This document shows positions 52,001-63,600 of a DNA stretch of 64,000 nt, one piece after another. Each line of letters opens with the position of its first letter. Within the stretch, counting starts at the first letter, position 1. Source of the stretch: Monarcha castaneiventris obscurior (lineage: Eukaryota; Chordata; Aves; Passeriformes; Monarchidae); assembly GCA_026261815.1 (NCBI GenBank), contig JAMPIT010000856.1:10896001-10960000 (forward strand), read 5' to 3'. The position numbers were made by a program, and so were the translations under genes. The notes beneath the pieces were generated by a model. That model was not told the origin of the DNA. It was given only the letters and a program-made list of their open reading frames with translations, and ran no database searches.

Positions 52001-53041
52001 AGTCCAGGGAAATAATTAGGCATTTCAGCTCCGAAAGAGTTGCCTGCCTAATCTGCTAAGCAAACAGTTTTTGCAGAGCAATTCAGAGAGCGAGTGAGAA
52101 GCAGATTCAGCTGATGAGACACAAGAAGTCTCTAAAGGCATTAATTTCCTTTGGGAAGCAGCCCACATGCTCCCAGCACAGTGGGAACCATCACTCCTGC
52201 AGCAGGTCCCAGCAAGGCAGATGATCAAATCTGCATCAGCCATTTGGAATAAGCAGAAAGGCAGTGGATGAGGATGTGGTGTCACAAGCAGTAGCTGAAA
52301 TGCTGAAAACAGAAAAACTTTTGAGTTCACCTTGACATCTGCTTATCGAAAGAAATCTTTTGGATCTTCCTCTCCCAGGGATAAGCTGCATCTCTGCCAC
52401 ATCCCCTTAAAGTGATGGGATGATGAGGACACAGCACAGCTCTCAAGGGCCCTGCACTGCACAGGGCAGTGACCAGGACATGGAGCAGCACATCACCAGG
52501 GCCTGGCCAGCTCATCCATCCAGGAGCACACTCTGCCCACCCTGGCTGCCCACAGCCCCTAAGAACTTCAGCACCATCCTGGACCAGGACATGTCATGGG
52601 AATGCTCCACACTAGCAAGGTACAGAGGGCTGAACCTCAGCTTTGTGGACAGCAGAGTCCCACAGTAGATGGCCAAAAGGTCAGGCAGTGCAGAGGTGCT
52701 GTGCTGACCACCTGCATGCCCCAAAACACCCCACAGGACTTGTCACTGCTCCCAATGCCATTTCCTTCCTGTGGACCTGGGGTCACGCTCCACCTGTGAG
52801 CAGAGTGGGTCACCAGAGTCCTGCAGGTGTTCTTCTAGGATTGTTTGGCAGAGTCAGGCACTGACCCTCCCACTGCATTAAGTGCAGCTTGGAGTGACCA
52901 CCAGCAGACCTGGCACCATCAGCATCCCAGCCCCCAGATAGATCCAAGTGCCCTGCAAACCTTGGACCTCCAAAACAGCAGCCCTGAGACAACACACAGA
53001 GGCAAGTATATAATTTCTTGGGGTTTTCTTTTACTTTTTTT

Positions 53042-53427
53042 TTTATTCCTTCCCTTCCTTTGCCACGACACATGATTTGTTTTAAATATCTTAAATATAT
53101 TAATTTTTAAAAAGTATTAATAAAAAGCTACTGAAGGACACGATTGGCAGAGTGACCAAGGGCAGCGACCCATTGCAAAGTATGGGGACATTTTAAAAAA
53201 CAAAAAACAAATGATAACCCAAAAAAATGGCATTTTTTGCATATGCACAGCTGGCTGGAATACCCTGGACTCTGGCATTATTGCAAAAATGTAAGGGGAA
53301 GCAGTAGAAAAAATATATTCCATTGTACCAACCTGTGTTGGGAAGGGAGCTAAGAGCAAAAATGAGGAGGCTTTAAACATTTTTGGTATTTCAGATGTTC
53401 CCTCCCACACCCACTGCCCAATCACTT
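53042..53427 (-). other. CHST12 3' untranslated region
   Basis: On the minus strand AATAAA (complement of 53042-53047) lies about 380 bases after the CHST12 stop. The stretch before it, around 53080-53125, is very AT-rich. The cleavage site is inferred. Confidence 0.45.
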
Positions 53428-54678
53428 TCAGTCTTTAAGCAAGTTTTCTGGCTTGGGGTAGCCAAAGAGTACAAAATCTGCTTCATAAAGCTTGTAGAGC
53501 TGCTGCCTCCAAGCCAGTGGGATTTTGGCAAACCAGTTATCCTCCCAGCTGCTGGCAGTCCTGTTCCTGTAGCTGGGTGGGAAGCGAAGCAGCCTGTCCA
53601 CTTTGAGGAGCTGCAATAAATAAGCAGCATCCTCATCCAGCGTCTCCAGCTTTCCGATGAAATCATAGTCAATCTGGCACGGGTGGCACAGACGGTAAAC
53701 CTGCCTCCAGTGCTCATTGAAGGGGGCCATCTTCTCTGTCCTGGGATCCAGTAAGTACTGGATGAAGTCAGAAAAGGAGACTTTGAGGCCCGCCCCGAAG
53801 GCCTCGCTAACGGAGGTGGGGAGGTTGGTGTGGTTGGAGTAGAGCTTTAGCATGGGAATGGCGAAACGCCGGTAGAAGTCCTCATTCTCCAGCTCGAATT
53901 TGCTGCGGAAGGCGGAGATGAGGCGGACAAAGGGGTCTCGTACAAAGAGGAACTTGGTGTACTTCTTCAGCTTGATCTTCATCAGGTGCCGGGAGAACTT
54001 CCCGTAGCGGCGCCAGAACTTGTTGAACGTCAAGTGGGTGCTGGTGTTGTGGACGTGCTCCCGGGGGATATCCAGAGGGTTCCGGTAAGGGACCCCCTGG
54101 TCCAGCAGGCTCTCACTCAGCACAATCATCACACGTTTCCAGTTGGTGCAGGCCACCTTGGGCACGTAGCAGTAGATGACGCCGTGGTGGTCGTCCACAA
54201 TCAGGTGGTTGAGCTCGTAGTTTGGAATGTCATCGAAGGAGCGCTCCTTGGTGGGGAAGGTGAAGCTGGAATTGGCACAGAACTCCCGCAGTGTTCTCTG
54301 CCTCTCTACCTGCAGCTTCTCTTGGTCCAAGCTGTTCCTGTCCTTGTGTGTAGACCAGTCATAGCCCCGCACGTTCTCCTCCAAGTTACTCACCACGGGC
54401 TTGTTGGAGCCCTGGACAACGAGCTGCTCTGTCTTTCGGGGGATAGAGCTGTTCTGTTTCAGGCTCGAACCAAGCAGCTTTGCCAAAAATTCATCTACGT
54501 CTGGCAAGGCTTCCCAGTCTTCACCTGCTGCGATGGCTCCTGGGGAGCGGGGTCTGGAGAAGGATGTGTGCAGGTAGAAGTGAGCCGTTCCCACGTTGTC
54601 CCAGTACACAATAATCAGGAGGATCATGAAGATGGAGACCAGCACCACAGACAGACGGAGGAGCCGCGCTTTGGTCAT
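53428..54678 (-). CDS. CHST12: CHST12, carbohydrate (chondroitin 4) sulfotransferase 12
   Basis: A single-exon coding sequence of 416 residues (human CHST12, as I recall, is 414). It is a Golgi type II membrane enzyme that transfers sulfate from PAPS to O-4 of GalNAc in chondroitin and dermatan chains. A short basic N terminus (MTKAR) is followed by a signal anchor at about 6-25, then a variable stem to about 100 and the sulfotransferase domain. The 5'-phosphosulfate loop is PKVACTNWKR at 173-182, and the 3'-phosphate site is RDPFVRLISAFRSK at 247-260. Five N-glycosylation sequons are at 76, 136, 211, 282 and 372. The C terminus GYPKPENLL-K-D is highly conserved. ATG context is favourable (A at -3). 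The reading is intact, with no frameshift or missing catalytic motif. Confidence 0.97.
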   Translation of the reverse strand: MTKARLLRLSVVLVSIFMILLIIVYWDNVGTAHFYLHTSFSRPRSPGAIAAGEDWEALPDVDEFLAKLLGSSLKQNSSIPRKTEQLVVQGSNKPVVSNLEENVRGYDWSTHKDRNSLDQEKLQVERQRTLREFCANSSFTFPTKERSFDDIPNYELNHLIVDDHHGVIYCYVPKVACTNWKRVMIVLSESLLDQGVPYRNPLDIPREHVHNTSTHLTFNKFWRRYGKFSRHLMKIKLKKYTKFLFVRDPFVRLISAFRSKFELENEDFYRRFAIPMLKLYSNHTNLPTSVSEAFGAGLKVSFSDFIQYLLDPRTEKMAPFNEHWRQVYRLCHPCQIDYDFIGKLETLDEDAAYLLQLLKVDRLLRFPPSYRNRTASSWEDNWFAKIPLAWRQQLYKLYEADFVLFGYPKPENLLKD

Positions 54679-54773
54679 CCTGACACCTACTGTGGTAGCT
54701 GGCTTTCACCTGGATTCACCTCCGGCTTGCAGAGTGAGGCTTGGGATCCAGCATGGTGCTGCAGAGCAGGAGC
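54679..54773 (-). other. CHST12 5'UTR part of the coding exon
   Basis: A pyrimidine-rich stretch ending CCTTTCCAG (AG at the complement of 54774-54775) marks the acceptor, so the coding exon begins at 54773 and carries 95 bases of leader. Confidence 0.65.
54716..54754 (-). promoter_or_regulatory. Upstream ORF of 12 codons in the CHST12 leader
   Basis: ATG in good context (ACC before it) opens a 12-codon frame ending in TGA, 37 bases before the CHST12 ATG. It lies inside the coding exon, so it should be present on spliced transcripts. A role in limiting translation is inference. Confidence 0.45.
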
Positions 54774-57700
54774 CTGGAAAGGTATGAGGAAAGAAAAGTT
54801 AGTTGAACCCTTAATCCTTCTGGTTTGGAGAGAATGATCTGTCACAATCAAGACTTGCCATAGGGCTGACCATCCCCATTTCCACATGGGGAGAGCTGTG
54901 AGTGTCTGAGGTATCCATAGAGACTGTGGAAAAGAGCTGGCTGGCCAAAAGCAGGTATGTGTTGTGATTTTATCAGTTTCATAGCAATCATGGCTTTTTA
55001 TCAACCTCAGGTTTCTGGAGTTAGGTGATTTCAAGAGAATCTCTGTTTAAATTTTAAAAAATTAGTCAAATCTAATCTAATCTAAGCTTACAGAGGCAAG
55101 TTTGAGAGCATTAAAATATACAACCATAGACAGAAAATATGCAGAGCCAATTACTTTTCAGACCTCCTTCATTTTTACACTATCTAACACACAAGAAGAA
55201 AGAAGGCTCAATCCATGATTTCAGCTTGTGGTATCACACTGTGGTCTCATCTCTGCATGAAGGTGTTCTGTGCTGACAACAAATTCCTTATTGGAGTTAT
55301 GGATACAGGGCTGAAGATGCCACTGCCTCAGTGGTTAAAGCAAGTGCCTGCTGAGAGAACATCACTGACCTGAACACACCATCTTATCTACCCTGTGTGA
55401 AGGCACCCAGTAGGTGGTACCTCCATAACCTTTCCTGGTAGCTATTTCATTTTCCCAGGAACAAAGATTACACAAACAGTTTTCCTACAACCCCCCCGCA
55501 AAGGGATACAGTTCTGATAAGAGCTGTGCATCAAAAAAAAATATAAAGGAGTGATTACTTTTAACTGAATTATTTCAGAGATTAAGGATGCTCTGGTAAA
55601 TCTGTGTTCGTGCCCAGACACTGTAGAGTCAAGACCTCTTTTCCTGATTTAATGTAATTTATATTTCTATCACACTCAACACTAACAACTCTTGAGCACC
55701 AAAGACAGGTGAGAAATCACTGTTAAAGGGGCAGCTCAGACCATCTGTTCTGAGGGGTGCAGCAGGTTTGGTTTTTTTGCTTCAACCAGCCCCATCTTTT
55801 CACTGCTGTCTGCTTCCTGTGATTCCCAGCCCCTTTCTTCCTGCAAGATCCTTAAGGAAGACCCATCTCCCCACCCTGCTGCATGTTTTCTGGTCCAAGG
55901 CTCCGTGCAGAGGTAGGCTGGCAAACCAGCCTTGATCCCTCCCCAGGCCAGCAAGGAGCCAGTGCCTACAGCCAGGGAAGAACAACACAGCAAAGTGAAG
56001 AGTTACAAGTAGTCACTCCAATGTCCTCCTCCCCTCGAAGCACAGCCCAGGCTCTGATTATAAACACAGAGCAGGAGCTACAGATAAAAACAAGAGCTGC
56101 TCTTTCCACAGACATCCCAAATCTTTCCAATGACTTCAGAACAAATCCTGCAAACACCAGCTCTGAAAACAAAGCCACTTCATGGCAAGCTGCCCTGAAA
56201 AGTTTTTTTAAACGAGGCTGGGTGTCTCTTCTTCTGAAACACAGAGGTTGCTCCCCAGCCAATTCACACCACCCTTAAACAGCACCAACCCCACCCTGCA
56301 CAGGGATGCAGAAGAACTCGAGTCCAGATATGCAAAAGTGCTGAGCTCTGTCATTCCTAGGGAAAAGGTGCTCAGCACCTCTGAAGTTCACTGCAGCCTT
56401 GCAGTGAATGACTTGGTAAAAAGTCCCCTGCATGGTTGTGCTTGTGTCTCAGGGGTGCCAGGTTTTAACAACCCAAGTCTAGGTTTCAAACACTAGACAA
56501 GAATTTAGTAACAAACAGGAACAATACCAGATAATGTTACACGTCAAAGTATTAGGTCAGCTTGTCCCAAGACACAGAACACATATCCGAAGGCTTATGG
56601 TTTCTCCACCCTGCTATATTTATTTACAATTTGGAAGTAGGGAGAGCCATAAATTCAGCAGAGCTGTAGCCTAACACAAGGCTCTGCACGGCAACACCAA
56701 AAAGTGCCTTTCCTGAAGCCAGGTTCTTATTCTGCCTGCAAAGAGGAGCTGGAAGAATTGCAGACATAACGTTTTACACTCTGCAGAGCAAGAAGCAGGT
56801 ATTACTCAGCAGTAATTCTGTGTTTAGCTAGTCAAGGCTGAAGATGGAGCAGATCTAAGAAGAAACACCCAGAGAGCAGCACAGAGCTGAAGAAGGGGCA
56901 AATTACATATGTGCGTCAGCACTTCAGACCAAGCATCTGAGTCCAGCAGCAGAAGATAATGGAGGGACAGTGCCAAGCCTCCTGCTTGGCACACTTCTGG
57001 GTTTGAGTTTTGCCCAGATCTGTTCTTGCTTTTGATCCTGTTTAGCTGCTCAGGGCAGGGACTGCTTCCCATTCTGGATGAATAGGGTGCCCACTGCGCA
57101 CAGAATCCCAGCACGCCGTGCTTCCAGCGCTGCTTGAGACCTCTAGGCTGGCTGGAATGCAGCAAGCGTGGAAAGCTGCATGGAGCATCCTTTTCTGCCA
57201 TCCCCATATCCAGCAGCTGCCACAGCTCTGGGCAGCACAGCAGCCTCCCAGCATTCCTGCAAAGCTGTCCCAGCCAGGCGTGGACAGATCACCCTGCTGG
57301 CAGCAGCAACAGGGGCAGACTGGACACTGTGTGTGGCATTCACATTCCCGGGGCAAATGGAAAGAGGGATCTTCATCAAAGCCACCCCATAGTGCAGCTT
57401 TACCAAGTGCACCCCAAGGGCTCCAGCCTGCTTTCCAGGACACGGCACGCAGGCCTGCCAGAGAGTTTGGCTTTTCCAAGACACACACATACATAGCAGC
57501 GAGCAGCACAGAATCAGAAAGACTCCACTTCTATTAACTCTGCCAGTGCCAGAGAGGAATCCTGGAAAAGAGCAGTAAGACAGCTTAATTCCCCCCTCAG
57601 GAGGAAAACGCTGCAGAAAACAAGAGTTGCTCTATTGATTATGACCCATCCCCTTCCTGAGCACTTTATAAAGGACACCAGAGTGAAAGCACAAATTAGA

Positions 57701-59870
57701 GGTCTCTATGCACATTGGAGGGAATGTGTCTCTGTCCTCCCCTTGCCAGAATCAAATGGAAAAGCTTCCAGAAAGAGCCAAGAATTTACATTCAAGTTCA
57801 ACCCAAAGTCACCAGCCAACAGGAACGTGCACCAGGATCCACACAAAGCTGCCTCTGTGACACGGTGCTGGCAAACTGGGAAGTGGACCAAGTGCTACAA
57901 TCACCCTACAGAGTCCCCTGAGCAGCCATCCCGTGACCATCTCCAACCTGAACCTGGCCTGGGTGTGAACCAAGGACTTTTCTCCCCATCCCAGGCCCAA
58001 GAAAGACATTGAGGTCTGAGGTCACTGGTCCCACGACATATCAAACTCCCTGCTGTGTCAAATAACCACCTCTCAAACTCTCATTTAACACCAGAAACGG
58101 GGGATGTGTCCCCACCACTCCTATTGCAAAAGCTATTGCAGATGCAACTCCTCGGGGGTTTGGAAACCTTATTTCCACTTCACAGCCCAATTGTAACTGT
58201 TTATTCTCAAGACAGATAAGAGCTTAAGTAATCTGTGTCTCTTTTTTCCTCTCCTCTTGGCTTTATGCAACAATTACATTCTCTTCCAGCCTCTCTTTGC
58301 AAAAGAAAGTAACTCCAGCTCACTTAACAGGAGCAGTAAGGCCTAGAGAAAATAAAGCAGCTTACAGAAAGGCATGTGCCAGACACAGGGGACAATAAGC
58401 CCTCTCTATGAACAGCAATGGTTTTGAAAGAAACGTGCCTCCAAAGTCTTGGGTGCAGATCCCATCTCTTCTTGCTTTGTGTTTTCCCCTGCACTAAGCA
58501 CCAACTCAACTCCTCCAGTGCCCACTTGTTCTAATGTGGGAAGATACAGGATTTCAGGCAGCTCACTTGGATTTTGCCTGCTTAGGAAGACGGAAAGAAG
58601 TGGAATAAGAACTTTTAAAAACACATAAAACCCCCGCCAAATTCAAAAGGATACCTTCCCTTGGGGCCCTTCACCAGGAATCACCGGACCCATGGAGCCT
58701 TCCATACTCACATATCATGGCACACACCAGTTATGCTTAGGGAATCAGCAACCTCTAGAAAAGTGGAACCAATTTAATCTCCTAAAGGTGCAGGAGAACG
58801 AGCCCCCACCAGTCAAAGCAGACTGCACCAAGAAACAAATTTCATGCACTTGGCCATCACTCAACACATTGTTTCTGTCCAGCCTCTTTTGCAGAGCAAG
58901 GAAGTTTTAACCCATCTAATGACATCAATACTTCCATTGGAATAAATGCACACCATAAGCAAAAAACCACGCAGTGGATGTTGCACCCCAGCTTAGCACA
59001 TACATGTTAGAGACCAGCAAAAGAACATTCTAATCTACAGTTTGGCAGCACCTTGTCTCCCATCGCTGCCACAAATCCTGGTCTGTACAGGCTTGGCAGC
59101 ACTGGCCGCCTCTTTTTTAATATACACACTTGGAAGCTGTCACAATTTCAGGAGGGAACTCCCAAAGCACAGCACATCCTGTTCATCCATTACTTTTGTC
59201 ACAAACTTCCAGCACACACACCATCCCTGGCTTCACAATCGCAGGAAGGACCTCAGGCATCCCCGGTGCTGCAGCCTGGGCCAGCAACACCCGGGGACAT
59301 TTGTTGTGTGCCAACCCCGACACCCGCACTGGTGGCAGCTACCATACTAACACCTGGTTCCGGTACAGTTTTCAGCCTGAGCTCTGCAGTGAAGTTTTGC
59401 ACGTGAAGTTCAGGCTGGAAGAACAGTGTTTGTGGCCGGATCCCTGCGGAGCAGCGCTGGCAGCCGGGCTGTGCCGAAGGGAGGCGGCTGCATCCCGGCA
59501 TCCCGGGATCGCTCTCGCAGCCGCTCATCCCTCGGTCGCTGCCAAGCCTCAGGCCCAGCACCGGGGCTGGAGGGACTCACAGAATCATTAAGGTTGGGAA
59601 AAAACCTCTAGGATCGAGTCCCACGATTAACCTCGCGCTGTCGGGTCCACCACCAAGCCGTGACCCCAAGTGCCACATCTACATCTGCCTCCAGGGACGG
59701 GGACACCACCACCTCTCTGGACAGCTCGTTCTCTGGCTCAGCTTGAGGCTGCTTCCTCTTCTTCTAGCGCTTGCTACCTGGGAGAAAAGACCGACACCCA
59801 CCTGCCTACCACCTCCTTCCCGGTGGCTGTAGAGAGCGATGAGGTTCCGCCGGTCCTCCTTTAATCCAGG
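54774..59870 (-). other. CHST12 first intron
   Basis: About 5 kb between the acceptor at 54774 and the CpG-island promoter. No further coding exon is recognisable. Open frames are short and lack domains. A second non-coding exon cannot be excluded. One CR1 fragment lies near its 5' end at 59578-59745. Confidence 0.6.
59578..59745 (-). mobile_element. CR1 LINE fragment beside the CHST12 promoter
   Basis: The plus strand reads CAGAATCATTAAGGTTGGG, then AACCTCTAGGATCGAGTCC and AAGTGCCACATCTACATCTG, which is the reverse complement of a CR1 3' region. 5'-truncated. Confidence 0.85.
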
Positions 59871-60460
59871 CTAAATCCCCCCAGCTCCCAGGGGAGCGTC
59901 CAGCCCGGCGGCACCGCGGGAAGGTGGAGAAGCGTGTGTGGAGAAGCGGAGGTGCCCCGCAGAGCCCCCGCAGCCGCAGCCCCGCGTCCCGAGCCCTACC
60001 TGGCACCGGGGAGAGCGGCGGCACGGGCGGGGGCACGCCGCGCTCATAACCGGGAGCTGGCCCGGCCCCGGGGCGGCACCGCCTCAGCGAGCCCCGCCCG
60101 GCTCCTCGGGCACCCCCCGAGCCCTGCCCGGCCCCGCGCTCACCTCCCGCCCGGGCACCGCAACCTTCTCCTTCTTCTTCTTCTTCTTCTTCTTCTCCTT
60201 CTTCTTCTTCTTCTCCTTCTCTTCTTCTCCTTCTCCCCCACCTCCTCCTCCTCCTCCTCCCGCCGCGGTCCCGGCGCCGCCTCTCGCGAGACGCCGCGCG
60301 CGGGGGTCCCCGCGGGGCCGCGCAGGCGCCGCTCCTCCCGCCAGGGGCGGCACCGGCCCCGCTCCCGCCCTCGCCTGAGGGAGCCCGGGGGCGGCGGGGA
60401 TGGGGCCGCTCCTCACGGGGCTGCGGAGCCCCGGCAGCCTCCCAGCCTGAGGGGAAATGG
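59870..60460 (-). promoter_or_regulatory. CpG island and promoter of CHST12
   Basis: A sharply bounded, CpG-dense block upstream of CHST12. On the minus strand there are two candidate first-exon donors: GAG before GTGAGC (exon end 60144) and CAG before GTAGGG (exon end 60000). The first is the better match. Transcription probably starts within 60.2-60.45 kb. No TATA box is evident. Bidirectional activity is possible but no plus-strand gene is seen. Confidence 0.65.
60164..60261 (+). repeat. Polypyrimidine/polypurine tract (CTT and CTC units)
   Basis: Ninety-eight bases of only C and T except one A at 60240, composed of CTT, CTC and CCT triplets. On the minus strand it reads GAA/GAG/GGA. It lies inside the CHST12 CpG island, 20 bases upstream of the best donor, and so probably within the first exon. 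Confidence 0.95.
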
Positions 60461-60529
60461 CTGGGCACTGAAACTGATTCACCTCAATATGTGGAGGAAC
60501 TGCTTTCCGTGGAGGGGCGCAGAGGATGG

Positions 60530-60672
60530 AGGGTGGGGGGTCACCCTCCCTGCAGACATCCCAAACCCACCTGGACGCGTTCCTGTGTCACCTGCTTTAG
60601 GTGGCACTGCTTTGGCAGGGAGTTTGGCTAGGTGATCTTCAGAGGTCCAACCCTAAAAATCCTGATTCCGTA
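60530..60672 (+). mobile_element. CR1 LINE 3' fragment beside the CHST12 promoter
   Basis: The plus strand carries GTCACCCTCCCTGCAGACAT, AACCCACCTGGACGCGTTCC, then TGCTTTGGCAGGGAG and GGTGATCTTCAGAGGTCCAA, ending in CCTGATTCCG. This is the sense-strand CR1 3' terminus. Confidence 0.85.
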
Positions 60673-63600
60673 AAAATTAACCTAAAGCTCCTTAAACTAA
60701 TTACAGGTTAGCGCATCGTAGCCCTGTGTGGGTATTTAATGTCCTGGAAGCTTGCGGGGGGGCAGCAGTCATTATAAGGAGCAAAGTCTAAATAACTGGA
60801 TACAGTAAGGCTAGAAAACTGCTGAAAAATCCCAGGACAATTTAAGCTCCTTTTGCTTCTCTACTTATTTGTGATTGGTAAGAAGTGAATCAAAATCACA
60901 TTAGCCCAGCACTGAAAGTGAGCAAGGTTCCCCTTTGCACAAGACACGGGCTGCAGCATCATCTCCAGCAGTAATCAAACCTAAAAGTGATAATTTACAG
61001 ATTCCACCTCCAAGATTTCAAGCCCCAGCTTTTACATAAATTAACAGACTTAAAATGTAGATTTTACAAACAGAGAAGTCTAAACATCATGTGGCTCTGT
61101 ACTCTTCACAACAGTCATGGCAAATTATCAAACTCCTTGTCACACAAACTTCCCCTTCGGAGATGTAGCCTCAGACTGAGGCACTCGGCTCAATTCAGCT
61201 CACTTGAAATGGCTCCAAACGCTGCAACTTTTTCGTGGTGATTCAGCCCAAAGGTATTTAGCAGAGATGTATATGCTTGGAAAGCTGCTTTTTCCCTCAT
61301 TTTTTGGTCCCGCAGTGTTTGCAGGTCACGTGAGGTCTTGTAAATACAGTCTTGGCTCAGGACCTGCTGGCACAAGTTTATCTTGTACACACTCTGTGCT
61401 TATTTTATCTGTGTGTCCTTTTTTTATCTTTGTTAATCTAAAAGAGTCAGCGCTGGGGACAAGTGATCCTGACCTTCCACTTCACTGTCACACTTCTTCC
61501 TGCTGCTTTCTGTTTCATAAGGAAAATGGGCTGCTTGCTACACCCACTCACACCCTTGCATTGATTGCGTCCCCACTTCAGGGGCTTAAGACATTTATAA
61601 ATACAAGTAATTAAGAGTGAACTATCCCTCATCCTCCCGACAGCAAAGCAAGAGGCATAGAGAAATAGGAGTGTGTGCAGTGTCACCCAGTGAGAAACAG
61701 CACACAGGAGAATTATTTGCAAGTGCTGCAGCTGTAAAAAAGGTTCTTCATCCATTTGGAAAAAATGCCCAAACCTACCCGAGACTGTCGCTTTAGAGGA
61801 GGGAAGTCACTTCTGCTTGGGGAAAGGAGTCAATATTCCATGCAATTATCAGAACCATTTTATTGGCAGCATATCTTAAAAGCCCCTTAATGGAGAAGGC
61901 TGCCACCTGAAGACGCTTGTTCCAAAAAGAAAAAACACATTCCCACAGTTTACCTCTGGGCAAGTAATTCTTATCAGGGTCTTCACCTATCACCACTGCT
62001 GCCTCTCTGTCTGCAGTCAGATCCGAAATGCTCTGTAGATAGAAGAGAGCTTAGAGCAATCTTTGGCTGCTTTCACAGCCAAACATCTGCTCACCCAAAC
62101 AGCATTCCGGACATGCAGCACACCTCCCAGCTTCACGGCAACACACAGGGAAAAAAGCAGGGAAGCTATTTCTCAGGCATTTACATTTGGTTTTAATAGT
62201 CAGGGAGCCTTTTGGATGCATGGGTGGCATCCACACTTTTGCCCTGGGAAAGAAACGCGGCTTGGGCTCCATGCTGACATCTTCTGGGAGATGGACACTG
62301 CTGGGAAAATGAGGTTTTCCTCTTCTCTTGGACTCTGTTAACACCATACTTGTTTTAAACTGAAGCCAAACAACTAGAGCACACAGTACAGAGCAAAGAC
62401 TTGAAGCAGGGATACAGAAAAAGTGCGTAAGCTTCCTCTCCTCCCTGCTTGCCTTCCCTCTGCTCTTCATCACCATGACACAGAAGCTAAAATACACTTT
62501 AAGGCACACTTCTGAATCTGCTTCCTCGACTTCCAGCAGTCTTGAAATTGCAATCCTTTGGGGCCAAAGAGAGTCCTGTTCCCCAGGTGACTTCTCTTCA
62601 GTCCTGGGCTGGCTCCTCAGATGGGTGACTGACTGTGGCTTTTGCCGACTGCTGGCACCATCTGCAGGTCCTGCAAGAGAGGGAGGAGGAAGAACTCGGT
62701 CAAGTTTCTCACACCTTGATTTGGGTCTCGTTGCCAGTCAAAATGGGGAAGAGACAGGTTGCTACAGGCTGTGGAGGGGTGAGTTTGGCAAAGGCCAAGG
62801 ATCTGCACATCACTGCCTCAGGAAGAGCCCAAGATGACACCTTCAGTGGAAGGCAGTATGTTGGCATGTGGCTAACTCAGATTAAATTTGGTCCTTCACA
62901 TATGGATTAGACTGGGGTTATGAACACCTCTGAAAATGTTATTTTCTCTTCCTACGAGATTATTTTTGGCTAAGAGGGAGATGGAGTGTAACTCCTTCTG
63001 GACCATTGCCCATGTCATCTGTTGGAAAGAAAAAAGACTTAAAACTTGGCTATAAAACCTCTACTCATGTGACTGATTTCACAACTGGACCATTTGTGTT
63101 GCATTTACAGCTCTTTTAGATCAGGTTGCATCAGAGCAAGTGCTGAAGAGTGTCACAGTTCCTGAGTTCCACAGTTCCTGAGCCAATCTGATATTTCATG
63201 CACTCATTTGTTTCTGTAGGTCCCATCCTTTGACATGACCAACGTTGCTGTGCTGGGTGGTGCTTGCAGGAGTGTTGCCTATTGGCAGTACCTTGAGTGA
63301 AGTCCCCTCTGTTGGGAGCAGGGAGAACTTTGTTATAAACAGTGGGAACAGAGCACAGTTTAAAAGCATTTTGCTGTGTATGAGTTGCTAATATCTAGCC
63401 AAAATAAACAAGAGCATTGTAAATCAAAAGTTAACCATTCTGACTGTGTATCTCCCATACAGAGCTGTGGCTACAAAATAAGTGAGCCAGTGAACAAGAA
63501 ACTGATGAGCTCCCAGCTCTCCCTCCTGTTTCAGGGTCCTGAATGAAATCAGTTTCACCAAAGAGTCATCAGTGAATGGCACAAAAGGAGGTGATCATCC

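Larger units (their letters stand above)
45901..53041. other. Intergenic stretch between LTR-like segment and CHST12
   Basis: No gene recognised. It holds a CR1 3' end at 47.78-47.87 kb, a CpG cluster at 47.94-48.30 kb, and the minisatellite at 48.30-49.05 kb. Sequence between 49.57 and 50.10 kb has a weak LTR look but no firm landmarks. Confidence 0.5.

Noticed and set aside
53986..54837. 283-residue plus-strand open frame
   Set aside because: Antisense shadow of CHST12.
59806..60635. Glu/Arg-rich and Leu/Phe/Ser-rich open frames across the CHST12 CpG island
   Set aside because: Composition artefacts of the polypyrimidine tract and CpG island; no conserved domain.
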